From: Clostridia bacterium UC5.1-2E3
Lineage (GTDB): Bacteria; Bacillota; Clostridia; Lachnospirales; Lachnospiraceae
Direction of reading: 5' to 3'
Assembly (NCBI GenBank): GCA_001304875.1
Contig: BBZO01000015.1
Coordinates: 1 to 64,000 of the forward strand
Length of the DNA: 64,000 nt
The translations under genes and the position numbers were made by a program. The first letter of the stretch is position 1; the number at the start of each line of letters is the position of its first letter. Below the pieces are notes generated by a model that saw only the letters and a list, made by a program, of their open reading frames with translations, searched no databases and was not told the origin of the DNA. Shown here piece by piece: positions 49,954-60,285 of the stretch.

Positions 49954-50277
49954 TAAAGAACGGCTATTATAAAGAACGGCTACTGCAGTTAAGAACAGCT
50001 GAAAGATATGAAGATAAAGGTATGAAGACACATCCGGCCGCATCCTTCGCCGATGTCTGATGCTTGATGCTTCTGCCATCCGCACATATCTCCATACCTC
50101 TCATTCCGGTATTCCGGTATCATTTTCTGCTTCTACGGCATTTAACATGCCGTGTATCTGCCGTACCTTCCATATTGCTGAATACGTCGTATGTCTTTTG
50201 CCCGTCTCCTGGAGATCTTAGAGATTCCAGAGCTCATAGAGCTCCTACAGTTCCTACAGTTCCTACAGCTCCTCCAG
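49953..50277. repeat. Gap with a cluster of short tandem duplications
   Basis: The ~310 bases between the hypothetical gene and rsfS hold no credible gene. They contain two 16-base units at 49953-49968 and 49969-49984 (15 of 16 identical), two ATTCCGGT units at 50103-50118, and a 9-base unit (consensus TTCCTACAG) in about four copies at 50242-50277. The last runs into the 3' end of rsfS and gives it three stop codons in a row. Confidence 0.65.
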
Positions 50278-50622
50278 ATTCTCCACGGTCTTTCCGTCGC
50301 GCCAGATTCTCTCCAGATCGTAGAACAGACGGTCCTCCTGGGAGAACACGTGGACGATGATATCGCCGTAGTCCATCAGGATCCAGTTGGCGGTCTGGTA
50401 GCCCTCGATCTGCTTCACATCGCAGCCTGCCTTGTGGAGCTCTTCCTCCACGTTGTCCACCATGGCCTGCACCTGGTTGGAGTTGCTTCCGCTGCTGATG
50501 ATGAAGTAGTCTGCCAGCACAGATACGTTCTGGATATCGATGATCCGGATATCCTGCCCCTTTTTGTCCTCCAGCGCCTTCACGGCGATTCTGGTCATCT
50601 CTTTTGATGATAATTGCTCCAT
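50263..50622 (-). CDS. rsfS: Ribosomal silencing factor RsfS
   Basis: Binds L14 on the 50S subunit and blocks subunit joining when nutrients are scarce. At 119 residues it is intact: ALEDKKGQDIRIIDIQNVSVLADYFIISSGSNSNQVQAMVDNVEEEL and WILMDYGDIIVHVFSQEDRLFYDLERIW are family-typical. It is the last gene of the nadD-yqeK-rsfS run, 21 bases after yqeK. Its stop lies in a 9-base tandem repeat that supplies two further in-frame stops. Confidence 0.95.
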   Translation of the reverse strand: MEQLSSKEMTRIAVKALEDKKGQDIRIIDIQNVSVLADYFIISSGSNSNQVQAMVDNVEEELHKAGCDVKQIEGYQTANWILMDYGDIIVHVFSQEDRLFYDLERIWRDGKTVENLEEL

Positions 50623-50643
50623 AATTGCCTATATCCCTTCCAT

Positions 50644-51230
50644 TTAGTGTTTGGTCTTAGTGTCTCTCTCCCTGTAATACTCGTACGCTTCCCGCGTCAT
50701 GTGATCGATGAAGGCGTGCTTTCCCTCCAGGTACTCAAGCGTCCCGCCCATGATCCGGCACAGGGCCTGGTCCAGATCGATGAACGCCAGACGTCTCATT
50801 TCGTCCAGATTTTCGGCTTTGTACCGCCTGGCCTCTATATAGTCGGCCACGTACAGAATCTTGTCCAGAAGGCCCATTTCCGGCTTTCCTGTGGTGTGGC
50901 AGGCGATGGCCGAGAGGATTTCCGGGTCGCTTATGCCGAACTTGTGCTCAGCCATCCAGCGCCCAGCCTGGCGTGAATGGTTGCCGGAGCGCCCAGCTCG
51001 TCCTCGGTCAGGGAAATTCCTTTCTTCCGGCACTTTTCAATGATCGTCTGATCGTTGTAGCGCTTGGCGCAGTCGTGGAGAAGGCCCGCCAGCTCCGCCT
51101 TGTTCAGATCATATCCGTAGCGCATCGCCAGTGCGACGCAGGTAAAGGATACGCTCAGCGAGTGCTCGTAGCGCATGGGATCCAGTTTTGATTTTAAACG
51201 CTTGCGAATGGTAAATATCTCTGTATTCAT
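50644..51230 (-). CDS. yqeK: YqeK-type HD-domain diadenosine tetraphosphatase (one frameshift)
   Basis: HD-domain phosphohydrolase of about 195 residues that symmetrically cleaves Ap4A. The motifs HSLSVS and LLHDCAKRY (the HD pair), a later ACHTTG and ILYVADYIEA are present. The frame breaks near 50965; the C-terminal half (AEHKFGISDPEILSAIACHTTGKPEMGLLDKILYVADYIE) then follows. It overlaps nadD by four bases at its start and precedes rsfS, the conserved nadD-yqeK-rsfS order. Confidence 0.92.
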
Positions 51231-51864
51231 TGGTTATTTCCGCCTTTCGTCGCCTCGTCTGTGTAGAGTCCGCGCTCCGCAATATAGTCGGCCACCGCCC
51301 GCGGAAGAAGATCCCCGGGAAGCCGGTTTTCCCCGGCCATTTTCCGTATATCCTCGGAGGCGATTGCCAGCTCCGGACAGTGCAGAAGAAGGATATCTGC
51401 CCCGTATTTCTTCCGCAGATACTCGGCGTGGCGCTCCAGGGAGGTGACCGCCTCGCCGTACTCACGGTGGGCCGCCATTAAAGTGGCGCGCGCCATCACC
51501 TCCTCGGGATGATACCATTTTCGATCTCGAAGAGAGAATCGGCGCCGACGATAAAATAAAAGTGGACATCCGGGTATTTCTCCCCCAGAAGCGCAAGCGT
51601 CTCCGCCGTGTAGGTGTTCTTTCCGGTTCTTCGCACCTCAAAATCTGAAAATACAAAGTACGGGATGTCCTGGATGGCCAGCTTCACCATATGACAGCGC
51701 TCTGCGCTCTCCGTCACATGCCGGCCCTTCTTGTGGGGCGGCTGCCCGGAAGGCATGTACCAGACCTCATCCAGATTGTACTCCGCATACGCCTGCCTGC
51801 CCAGCATGATATGGCCGTTGTGTATGGGGTCGAATGTTCCGCCCATAATGCCGATTTTTCTCAT
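51227..51864 (-). CDS. nadD: Nicotinate-nucleotide adenylyltransferase (one frameshift)
   Basis: Makes deamido-NAD from nicotinate mononucleotide and ATP. About 212 residues with the nucleotidyltransferase motif GIMGGTFDPIHNGHIMLG at the start and MPSGQPPHKKG. The ISSTxxR-like motif is not obvious in the C-terminal part. The frame breaks near 51516 (A run), with WYHPEEVMARATLMAAHREY continuing. It overlaps yqeK by 4 bases and follows yhbY by 44. Confidence 0.93.
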
Positions 51865-51908
51865 GATTGAGACCTCCGATAAACGTTCCGGAATTTGTCC
51901 CGCCGGGT

Positions 51909-52201
51909 TTACGGCAGAACAATCTTTCTCTTTGCCTCGTCCTTTGCCGGCTTGTAGAGCACGATCTTGCGCCCGATCACCTGCACCACCTCGGAGCGGG
52001 TGCGCTCGGCCAGGACGGCGGCCACGGAATTGCCCTCATCCAGGCAGTTCTTTAAAATATTGATCTTGATGAGCTCTCTGGCCTCCAGAGCCTCCGCGAT
52101 GGCCTCGGTGAGCTCCGGGGTGACGCTGGATTTTCCGATCTGGAAGATCGGATCGATCTTCATGGCCAGTCCCTTCAGATAGGCCTCTGTTTGCTTGTCA
52201 T
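51909..52201 (-). CDS. yhbY: YhbY-family CRM-domain RNA-binding protein (one frameshift)
   Basis: Small ribosome-associated RNA-binding protein of about 97 residues. The CRM domain is clear: YLKGLAMKIDPIFQIGKSSVTPELTEAIAEALEARELIKINILKNC. The better start is ATG at 52201 with AAAGGAG 6 bases upstream, giving MTSKQRAYLKGLA once one G is restored near 52185. As read, the frame instead runs back to 52244 and overlaps obgE. It sits between obgE and nadD, as usual. Confidence 0.92.
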
Positions 52202-52227
52202 TGTCTGCTCCTTTATTGTCTGCTCTT

Positions 52228-53537
52228 CTATTTGTAGTAGTCAAATTCCAATCCGTACATGCGGACCGTGTCGCCCTCCTGGATGCCGGCCTCCTCCAGC
52301 TCGTCGAGAATCCCGTTGTCCTTTAAGAAACGCTGGAAGAAGGTGAAGCCCTTCTCGGAATCCAGATTGGTGTAGCCCAACATCTTCTCGATCTTCGGGC
52401 CTTCCACCACGTAGACGCCTTCGTCGTTACACTCCACGGTGTAGGGAGATTTTCGCCCTGGTACACGTACTCGAACTCCTTCTCGAAGATGACCGGCGTG
52501 CGGTCCACGGTCTTTAAAAGATCGCTCACGTGGTACAGAAGCTCGTTTACTCCCTGACCGCTGACTGCGGAGATGGCAAATACCCTGATTCCCTGGGGCT
52601 CAAAGGCCTCCTTCAGCAGGCGGATGGGATCGCCGTCTGTCTCTCCGTCGCCCTCCTCCTGGCCGTCCGGCATGTAAACCGCGTCCACCTTGTTGGCCGC
52701 GATGACCTGCGGGCGCTTTAAAAGCTCCGGGTTATAGGCTTCCAGCTCCGCATTGATGGTGCGGATGTCCTCGATGGGGTCGCGCCCCTCCGTGGAGGCC
52801 ACATCCACCACGTGGATCAGGACCTTGGTTCTCTCGATATGCTTTAAAAACGCGTGGCCCAGGCCGATTCCCTGGGAAGCGCCCTCGATGAGCCCCGGAA
52901 TGTCGGCCATGACAAAGCCCTCGGCCCCGTCTAAATCCACCACGCCCAGGTGGGGATTTAAGGTCGTGAAATGATAGTTGGCGATCTTCGGCTTCGCGTT
53001 GGACACTCGGGAAAGCAGGGTGGATTTGCCCACGTTGGGGAACCCTACCAGGCCCACGTCGGCGATGACCTTGAGCTCCAGCTGCACCCACAGCTCCTGG
53101 GACGGCTGTCCCGGCTGGGCGTATTTGGGCACCTGCATCTTGGCCGTGGCGAAATGCATATTTCCCAGGCCGCCCTTGCCGCCCTTTAATATGACCTCGC
53201 GGTCGTTGCCTCCGGACATGTCGGCGATGACCTTGCCGGATTCAAAATCCTTGATAACCGTTCCCTCGGGCACCCGGATGATAAGATCTGCGCCGTCTTT
53301 TCCGTGGCAGCGGCGCTTGCCGCCCTCTTCTCCGTCCTTCGCGATATATTTGCGGACGTGACGGAAATCTGTCAGCGTGTTGAGGCCCTTGTCCACCTGG
53401 AAAATGATGTCGCCGCCTCTCCCTCCGTCGCCGCCGTCCGGGCCGCCGTTGGCCACATAGAGCTCCCGGCGGAAGCTCACATGCCCGTCGCCGCCTTTAC
53501 CGGATTTTATGAATATCTTTGCACTGTCGGCAAACAT
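52228..53537 (-). CDS. obgE: GTPase Obg/CgtA (one frameshift)
   Basis: Essential GTPase for 50S assembly and stress or sporulation signalling, about 436 residues. The glycine-rich Obg fold (IFIKSGKGGDGHVSFRRE, GGPDGGDGGRGGD) precedes the G domain with GLVGFPNVGKSTLLSRVSNAKPKIANYHFTTL, DIPGLIEGASQGIGLG and NKVD, then the Obg C-terminal domain. The frame breaks near 52450; the last part (VEGPKIEKMLGYTNLDSEKGFTFFQRFLKDNGI) is the C-terminal domain. A hairpin lies between it and rpmA. Confidence 0.96.
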
Positions 53538-53600
53538 GTTTCACCTGTTCCTTTCAAATGGCGGAGAGACCGCCTGACAGATCTCCCCTTGGATAAAAAT

Positions 53601-53626
53601 AGCTCCATACCAGGATGTATGGAGCT
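53601..53626 (-). terminator. Minus-strand hairpin between rpmA and obgE
   Basis: Perfect 10-base arms (53626-53617 and 53610-53601 on the minus strand) with a 6-base loop, followed on that strand by ATTTTTA. It may terminate a share of the ribosomal-protein transcripts before obgE. Confidence 0.75.
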
Positions 53627-53633
53627 AAATGAA

Positions 53634-53924
53634 TTACTCGTTAATTGTTCTGGGGTAGACAGAAACCTGCTTCTTGTCTCTTCCCTTTCTCTCGAATCTG
53701 ACAACGCCGTCAACCTTAGCGAATAATGTGTCGTCTCCACCGCGGCCTACGTTGATACCCGGATGGATCTTTGTACCGCGCTGTCTGTAAAGGATGTTGC
53801 CAGCTAACACGAACTGTCCATCTGCTCTTTTCGCACCTAATCTCTTGGCTTCGGAATCTCTACCGTTCTTAGTAGAACCTACACCCTTTTTATGAGCGAA
53901 TAACTGAAGGTTCATCTTAAACAT
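53634..53924 (-). CDS. rpmA: 50S ribosomal protein L27 with cleavable N-terminus
   Basis: A 96-residue intact protein. The N-terminus [21 protein letters not shown] carries the Firmicutes extension cut after the Phe of LQLF by the Prp protease; the mature protein starts AHKKG and reaches the peptidyl-transferase centre. ATG 53924 lies just after the prp stop, with its RBS AGGAGGTG in the prp tail. prp lies between rplU and rpmA, the standard order for L27 processing. Confidence 0.97.
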   Translation of the reverse strand: MFKMNLQLFAHKKGVGSTKNGRDSEAKRLGAKRADGQFVLAGNILYRQRGTKIHPGINVGRGGDDTLFAKVDGVVRFERKGRDKKQVSVYPRTINE

Positions 53925-53927
53925 TTG

Positions 53928-54257
53928 TTACACCTCCTTGAATCGGATCTTGATATATTCGTCCCCGTAGGCATCTGCAATGTTCTGGAGGCCCAGAACC
54001 AGAGATTCCATGAGGAGACTGGATTTTGAACTCATCGCGGAGCTGAAGAAGATCATGAGCTTTCCGCTCTCCTCGTTCACCTCCCCCAGAAAGTCGTCCT
54101 TCGTGAACGCCTCCAGGGAGTTGAGCGTGTTTAACGTCAGCGCGGACACCGCGGCACAGATGATGTCGCTCCCTGCCTCCGCATATCCGGCGTGGCCCTT
54201 GACCTCGATTCCCCTCTTCGCCTGTTCAGAATCCTTGAAAATCGTAACTGTAATCAT
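53928..54257 (-). CDS. prp: Ribosomal-processing cysteine protease Prp
   Basis: Cysteine protease of 109 residues that removes the L27 N-terminal extension. The His-Cys pair is visible in VKGHAGYAEAGSDIICAAVSALT (His22 and Cys34 by count), and the gene lies between rplU and rpmA. Intact, with coupled spacing (6 bases after rplU, 3 before rpmA). The LQLF site in L27 just downstream is its substrate. Confidence 0.94.
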   Translation of the reverse strand: MITVTIFKDSEQAKRGIEVKGHAGYAEAGSDIICAAVSALTLNTLNSLEAFTKDDFLGEVNEESGKLMIFFSSAMSSKSSLLMESLVLGLQNIADAYGDEYIKIRFKEV

Positions 54258-54263
54258 CTCGAA

Positions 54264-54572
54264 TTATGCGTTGATCTTGTCGATCTTAACTTCGGTATAA
54301 GCCTGTCTGTGACCATTTTTCTTATGGTATCCAGTTTTTCTCTTATACTTGTAAACGATGATCTTCTTGCCTCTTCCCTCACCCATAACGGTTGCGGAAA
54401 CGGTTGCACCGGCTACAGTCGGGCATCCAACAGCTAACTCTCCGTTGTTCACAGCGAGAACCTGGTCAAATGTGATGGCCTGTCCAGCCTCCACGCCAAG
54501 CTTCTCAACACGGATCACGTCGCCCTCGGCTACTTTGTACTGCTTACCACCTGTTGCAATAATCGCGTACAT
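54264..54572 (-). CDS. rplU: 50S ribosomal protein L21
   Basis: A 102-residue protein: [25 protein letters not shown] ... [27 protein letters not shown], matching bL21. Start ATG 54572 has AGGAGGTGCC upstream; the longer reading frame to 54674 is leader. First gene of the rplU-prp-rpmA-obgE run, with a promoter at 54693-54665 and a ~90-base leader that may hold an L21-type autoregulatory structure (not verified). Intact. Confidence 0.97.
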   Translation of the reverse strand: MYAIIATGGKQYKVAEGDVIRVEKLGVEAGQAITFDQVLAVNNGELAVGCPTVAGATVSATVMGEGRGKKIIVYKYKRKTGYHKKNGHRQAYTEVKIDKINA

Positions 54573-54664
54573 ATGGCACCTCCTATTCAACATTACTCGC
54601 CAACTTCGGTGTCCGGAAAATCTGTCCCGGCACTTATCAACCTCATTGTGCGGCATACTTATGT

Positions 54665-54693
54665 ATAATAACATTGAAGCGTTCTCTTGTCAA
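54665..54693 (-). promoter_or_regulatory. Promoter of the rplU operon
   Basis: On the minus strand: TTGACA (54693-54688), 17-base spacer, TATTAT (54670-54665). A near-consensus strong promoter with a ~90-base leader before rplU. Confidence 0.85.
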
Positions 54694-54726
54694 TGCCTTT
54701 CCGCCAAAAAACTGGATAAAATTGTA

Positions 54727-54784
54727 TTGTAAAACTCCGGAAGAATCAGTATAATTGGAACCAGATGCGTACCAGACAGGTACG
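54727..54784 (+). promoter_or_regulatory. Promoter and candidate operator of the MFS gene
   Basis: TTGTAA at 54727-54732, 17-base spacer, TATAAT at 54750-54755. An inverted repeat CGTACC-N5-GGTACG at 54768-54784 lies just after the expected start point, where a repressor would block transcription. Confidence 0.5.
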
Positions 54785-54806
54785 TGCCAGGGAGGTATAA
54801 CTGCAC

Positions 54807-56001
54807 ATGAGTATTAATATAACGAAAAGCAACCGTCTGTTTCTCCGCTGCTGCTACAGCTATATCGTCAGCGGCATGGCAACCCTCGTCATCGGCTCCA
54901 TCCTGCCGTCCATCATCGAGGAGGCAGGTCTCAGCTTCTCGGCCGCCGGCGGACTGATCTCCGTCCTGGCCATCGGCAATTTCCTGGCCAGCTTCCTGTT
55001 CCCGGTGATCGTATCGTTTCTGGGGAAGCAGGCCGCCATCGCCATCACCACGGCCATGGTGCCGCTGTGCCTTGTGGGCCTCACGTTCCTGCCGCCGCTG
55101 TCCGTCATGTACGTGCTGATTCTGGGCGCCGGGATCGGCCGCGGAAGCATCACGATTTTAAACAATGAGGTGGTCAACGACACCAGCGAGAACCCGGCGA
55201 AGATGCTCAACTATCTCCACGGCAGCTACGCCATCGGCGCGTTCACGGCCCCGTTCATGACGGCGCTGTTTATCAGTGCCGGCTGGGGATGGAGGACATT
55301 TCTCCTTCTTCTGTCCGTGTTCTGCATCTCCTCCTGCATCTCCTACGCGACGATCGACTACAGCTATGGGAAATCCAGGGCGTCGGATGCTCCGGCTCTC
55401 CGGCGGAGGTCAAAAAAGGCGCAGGCGGTTCCGGCTGGTCCTGCCTGCGCAACATCGATTTCTGCTGCATCGCCTTCGCCCTCTTCTTCTACACGGGCTT
55501 TGAAAACTGTGTCAACGGCTGGTTTGTCACCTACCTCCAGGGGACAGGCATCATGAGCGACGCCTTCGCCGCCATGCTGGTATCCCTCACCTGGGTCATC
55601 ATCATGGTGGGCCGGCTCTTCTGCGCGGCCATGGCCCAGAGATACGCAAGAAGCCGGATCATATTCTTGAACTGCACGGGAAGCGCAGTGTTCTTCTTCC
55701 TGTTAGTCAATGCGAAGACTCTGCGCTTGTGACCTTCGCGCTGGTTGGCCTGGGCTTCTGCCTGGCCGGGATCTATCCCACCAGCGTGGCGGACGCCGGA
55801 CGCTTCATCCACGGTTCCACCGCCGGCATGTCCGTGCTGACAGCCATCGCCGGCCTTGGCGGGATCCTGACGCCCCAGCTGGTGGGCGGGATCGCCGACC
55901 GCAGCGGAATCGTCCAGGCCATCGGCCTTCTGGCTGTCAACGCCATTATGATGTTTCTCCTCTCCCTGTTCAACCTCTACCGCAACCGGAGAAGCCTATG
56001 A
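54807..56001 (+). CDS. Major facilitator superfamily transporter (two frameshifts)
   Basis: About 398 residues and roughly twelve membrane helices. The N-terminal half (YSYIVSGMATLVIGSILPSIIEEAGLSFSAAGGLISVLAIGNFLASFLFPVI) resembles small MFS permeases related to sugar (FucP-like) transporters. The C-terminal half ends LVGGIADRSGIVQAIGLLAVNAIMMFLLSLFNLYRNRR. The substrate cannot be read from sequence. Frames break near 55370 and 55715. It has its own promoter and candidate operator, points away from rplU and converges on trkH (6-base overlap of coding ends). It splits the usual rng-rplU neighbourhood. Confidence 0.85.
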
Positions 56002-57437
56002 CTTTCTCCAGGTGGAGGGATTTAACAGGAGCAGCATCGGGAACAGCTCCATGCGGCCGAACAGCATGTTGAGCATCATCACGTACTTGGACAGCGGGGA
56101 GAACTCTGAAAAATTGCTCAGGGGTCCCACCTGCCCCAGGCCCGGTCCGATGTTGTTAAATGTGGACGCTGCCGCGGAAAAATGTGTGATAAAATCAAAT
56201 TTATCCAGGCTTATGATCAGAAACGATATGGTAAAAAGCAGGATATAGGTGATAAAGAACACATTTACCGACCGCAGCACCTCATGTTCGATGGGTCTGC
56301 CCTCGATCTTTAAAATCTTCACATATCTCGGATGCAGAAGCGTTGACAGCTCTTTCTTTATCGTCTTTCCCATAATTAACACTCTGGAAATCTTGATTCC
56401 GCAGCCTGTACTGCCGGCACAGGCCCCAGAAACATCAGTATCAGCAAATGACCTGGGAGAACTGGGGCCAGAGGCTGAAGTCCTGCGTGCAGAAGCCCGT
56501 ACTGGTGATGATGGAGCCCACCTGGAAGGACGCATGGTGAAACGCCACCAGAAAGCTGGAAAAATCATCCCGTATATTGAAGGCAATCAGCACGGAGGAC
56601 GCCAGAATGATGCCGATATACCAGCGCATCTCCTCGCATTTAAACGCCTGCAGCGGTTTCCTCAGAATAAACATCAGATAGAACACGTTGAAATTGACGC
56701 CGAACAGGATCATGAACACCGTGGTGACCGCCTGCAGATAATAGCTGTTGTAAAAGATCATGCTGTCGTTTTTTATGCAGAAGCCGCCGGTTCCGGCCGT
56801 ACTGAAGCCCAGTGTGACCGCATCGTAGAGCGGCATGCCTCCCACCAGCAGGAGAAACATGTAAACCAGGGTCATCCCTATATAGAGGCCGTACAGGATC
56901 TTCGCGTTTCCCTTCACCCGCGGCATGGTTCCCCCGATTTTGGGGCCGGGCAGCTCCACCTTCATGATATGGGTGTTGTGCCCTTGGCCAGCGGCAGGAT
57001 CGCGATCAGGAACAAAAGAACTCCCATTCCGCCGATCCAGTGGGTGAAGCCGCGCCACAGATTGCTGGCGCGGGACAGGGCCTCGATATCTTTAAGAATC
57101 GTTCCTCCGGTGGTGGTGAACCCGGACACGGATTCAAACAGCGCATCCTCAAATACGGGAATTTCCCCGCTTAAGTAAAAAGGGAGCATCCCCGTCACGC
57201 TCAGCAGAATCCAGCTTGCCGCCACGCATATGAAGCCCTCCCTCGCAAAAAAGGTGCTGTCCGCCGGTTTTTTCTCGCAAATATATATCCCACAAGCAGG
57301 CATCCCAACGCAGTGGAAAAATAATAGAACGCAACGCTCTCGCCGTAGATCAATCCCACCGCAAAGGGAACCATCAGAAATAAGGCCTGGAAATACAGCG
57401 TATGTCCCAGATAATACGTTATGATCTTTTTATTCAT
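55996..57437 (-). CDS. trkH: TrkH-family potassium channel subunit, copy A (three frameshifts)
   Basis: K+ translocating subunit of about 481 residues with four pseudo-repeats, each with a filter segment: SGFTTTGG, STAGTGGFC, ITSTGFCT and STFNNIGPG. The frame breaks near 57265, 56985 and 56450. It lies 23 bases after copy B and is cotranscribed with trkA, the NAD/ATP-binding regulator. Copy A has GCAGSTGCGIK where copy B has GCAGSTGGGMK, a small difference next to the third filter. The 3' end overlaps the convergent MFS gene by 6 bases. Confidence 0.92.
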
Positions 57438-57460
57438 ACTTTCCCCTCAGTATCTTACGC

Positions 57461-58902
57461 TTAGTTTTTCTTCCACGTGCCCGGTGCGAACAGAACAAGC
57501 ATCGGGAATAATTCCAGACGTCCCGCCAGCATGTCAAAAATCATCACCAGCTTGGACAGCGGGGAGTACATGGAAAAGTTGGACAGCGGCCCCACCTCAT
57601 TCAGTCCCGGTCCCACGTTGTTGAACGTGGTCGCCACGGCGGTGAAATTGGTCGTAAAGTCAAAGCGGTCCAGGCTGACAATGAGCATCGATCCCAGAAA
57701 TACAAAAAAGTACATGAACACATAGGTGGTCAGCGCGTTCATCACATCGTCCCCCACTCTCTTGCCGTCCATCTGGATCACGCGCACTCCCCGCGGGTGA
57801 ATCATGGAGAACAGTCCCTGTTTCACATTCTTTGCCATCAGCAGGATGCGGGAAACCTTCATGCCGCCGCCGGTGCTGCCCGCGCAGGCGCCGACGAATA
57901 TGAGCGCCACCAGAATGAACCTGGAAAACTCCGGCCACAGGTTAAAGTCCACCGTGGAAAATCCCGTCGTGGTGATGATGGACGCCACCTGGAAGGCCGC
58001 ATGATGGAAGGCAGGAAACAGCCCGCCAAACCCGTCCCTTATGTCAAAGGTGATGAGAAGGGTGGCCGCCAGAATGATGATGAGGTACCAGCGCACCTCC
58101 TCCAGCCTGAAGCTTTCCTTCACATGCCCCACCAGAATCAGGTAGTAGGCGTTGAAATTTATGCCGAACAGGATCATAAACACCGTGATGACGCCCTGCA
58201 GGTAGTAGCTGTCATAGTAGGCAATACTGTTGTTCTTGATGCCGAAGCCGCCGGTGCCGGCTGTTCCGAAGGTGTGGAGCAGCGAGTCAAAGAGCGGCAT
58301 CCCTCCCGCCAGCAGCAGGAAAATCTGGATAATCGTCATCACGAAATATATCTTATAGAGAATCTTGGCGGTGGTGCTTACCTTGGGAACCAGCTTGTCC
58401 ACGGAAGGCCCGGGGCTCTCCGCCTTCATCACGTGTATGTTGTAGCCGCCGGCCATGGGAAGCACCGCCAGGATAAACACCAGAACGCCCATTCCGCCGA
58501 TCCAGTGGGAGAAGCTTCTCCAGAACAGCATGCAGTTTGGAAGCGCTTCCACATCCGTCAGAATGCTGGCCCCCGTGGTGGTAAACCCGGAAACCATCTC
58601 GAACATGGCGTCCACATAGCTGGGGATGCATCCGCTTAAGTAAAACGGCAGCGCGCCCAGAAGACTCATGATGATCCAGCTTAGGGAAACCACCACGAAG
58701 CCCTCCTTGGCGTAAAACGCCGAGTTTGCAGGCTTTTACGCGCCGCAAAGAAACTGGCGAGCAGGCAGAGTCCTCCGATGAGCAGAAACCAGTATCCGCT
58801 CGTCTCCCGGTAGATCATTCCGCACAGGAAGGAGCACAGCATAAACAGGCCTTCCCAGCGGAGCACCAGTCCGAGAAAATATATAATGATCCGCATATTC
58901 AT
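57461..58902 (-). CDS. trkH: TrkH-family potassium channel subunit, copy B (one frameshift)
   Basis: Second TrkH/KtrB-type subunit, also about 481 residues. Filter segments SGFTTTGAS, GTAGTGGFG, ITTTGFST and TTFNNVGPG, with HWIGGMGVLVFILAVLPM before the second repeat. The frame breaks near 58735. It starts 15 bases after trkA and precedes copy A by 23 bases. The copies look paralogous throughout but have clearly diverged, so this is an old tandem duplication rather than an assembly repeat. They may form homo- or heterodimers regulated by one TrkA. Confidence 0.94.
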
Positions 58903-58917
58903 TTTTACCGCCTCCGC

Positions 58918-60285
58918 CTATGCCAGAATATCCTTCAGATCTTTGAAGCCGACATTCGTCGTGACGATGATGACCGCGTCGCCGCTCTCCATGGTGTCCT
59001 GCCCCGTCGGGGTGAAAATCTTCCCCTTACGGTTGACACAGGCCACGATCAGATTGGGCTTTAAGGACAGCTTTTCCAGCGGAATGCCGATCACAGGGGA
59101 ATTTGAGCTGACCCTGAACTCCAGCGCCTCGGCTTTGTTTCCGGCGATCTTGTAGAGCGTCGTGACATTGCTGCCCAGGGAGTTCTGCATGGCGCGCACG
59201 TAGCGCAGGATATAATCCGCTACCAGCAGCTTGGGGTAGATGACGCTTCCCAGATTCATGCTGTTTATGATGTCCTCAAAGGAAATCTTGTTGACCTTGG
59301 TAATCAGCTTGGCCTTTGACTGGGTGCCCACGTAGAGGGAAAGCATGATGTTCTCCTCGTCGAAGCCGGTCAGCGCCACGAAGGCCTCCGTCTGCTGGAT
59401 GCCTTCCTCCATCAGAAGCTGCTGATCGGTGGCGTCCCCGTGGATGATGGTTGTCTTCGGGAGCTTCTCGCTGAGCTCCATGCAGATATCCTTGTCCCGC
59501 TCGATGATCTTCACGCGGATTCCGGAATTTTCCAGAATCTGCGCCAGATAGTAGGATGTGCGCCCGCCTCCGATGATCATGACATTCTGTACCGCATTGT
59601 TGACGATTCCCACCTGACGGAAGAATCGGCGGCTCTCCTTGCCGGTGCCGATGAAGGACAGCTTGTCGCCTGCCAGAATCTGCGTCAGTCCGTTGGGGAT
59701 GATGACCTCTGTCTTTCCCTCCGTCTTTCTCTCGATGGCGCAGATGAGCACCCGGCAGTGCAGCTTTGCGGAAATTTCCATGACCTGCATGTTGTGGAGG
59801 ACTGAGCCCTCCGGGACGATGAATTTGAGGATCTCCACCCGCCCTTTGGAGAAGGTGTCGATCTTGATCGCCGAGGGGAAACGGATCAGCCGGGAAATCT
59901 CCCTGGCCGCCGTGAAATCCGGGTTGATGGCCATGGACAGGTTCAGCTCCTCACGGATAAAGTTTACCTCCCTGGCGTACTCCGGATTTCTCACTCTGGC
60001 GATGGTGTGACAGTTTCCCGCCTTCTTCGCGATCAGACAGCAGAGCATGTTTACCTCGTCCGAGTTGGTGGTCGCGATCAGAAGATCCGCCTCCTCGATC
60101 CCGGCCTCAATCTGCACCTGGGAGATGGCGCCGTTGCCCACAACCCCCATGACGTCCAGCGTCTCCGTCACCGACTGGAGCAGCGGCCCGTCCGAATCGA
60201 TCAGCGTAATGTCGTGATTCTCGCTGTTTAACTGCTCAGCCAGTGTAAATCCAACTTTACCGCAGCCAACAATTATGATCTTCAT
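58918..60285 (-). CDS. trkA: Trk potassium uptake regulator TrkA
   Basis: Cytoplasmic gating subunit of 455 residues, intact. It has two RCK-N Rossmann domains (MKIIIVGCGKVGFTLAEQLNSENHDITLIDSD at the start and NVMIIGGGRTSYYLAQILENSGIRVKIIERD near residue 227) and two RCK-C domains. Nucleotide or c-di-AMP control is known for relatives but not visible here. Its ATG overlaps the rng stop (ATGA), so trkA and the two trkH genes are expressed from the rng operon. Confidence 0.95.
   Translation of the reverse strand: MKIIIVGCGKVGFTLAEQLNSENHDITLIDSDGPLLQSVTETLDVMGVVGNGAISQVQIEAGIEEADLLIATTNSDEVNMLCCLIAKKAGNCHTIARVRNPEYAREVNFIREELNLSMAINPDFTAAREISRLIRFPSAIKIDTFSKGRVEILKFIVPEGSVLHNMQVMEISAKLHCRVLICAIERKTEGKTEVIIPNGLTQILAGDKLSFIGTGKESRRFFRQVGIVNNAVQNVMIIGGGRTSYYLAQILENSGIRVKIIERDKDICMELSEKLPKTTIIHGDATDQQLLMEEGIQQTEAFVALTGFDEENIMLSLYVGTQSKAKLITKVNKISFEDIINSMNLGSVIYPKLLVADYILRYVRAMQNSLGSNVTTLYKIAGNKAEALEFRVSSNSPVIGIPLEKLSLKPNLIVACVNRKGKIFTPTGQDTMESGDAVIIVTTNVGFKDLKDILA

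Noticed and set aside
50191-50607. 138-residue plus-strand ORF
   Set aside because: Antisense to rsfS and starting in the tandem-repeat region.
56249-57178. 309-residue plus-strand ORF
   Set aside because: Antisense to trkH copy A, whose filter motifs prove the minus-strand reading.
57797-58639. 280-residue plus-strand ORF rich in His, Gly and Arg
   Set aside because: Antisense shadow of trkH copy B.
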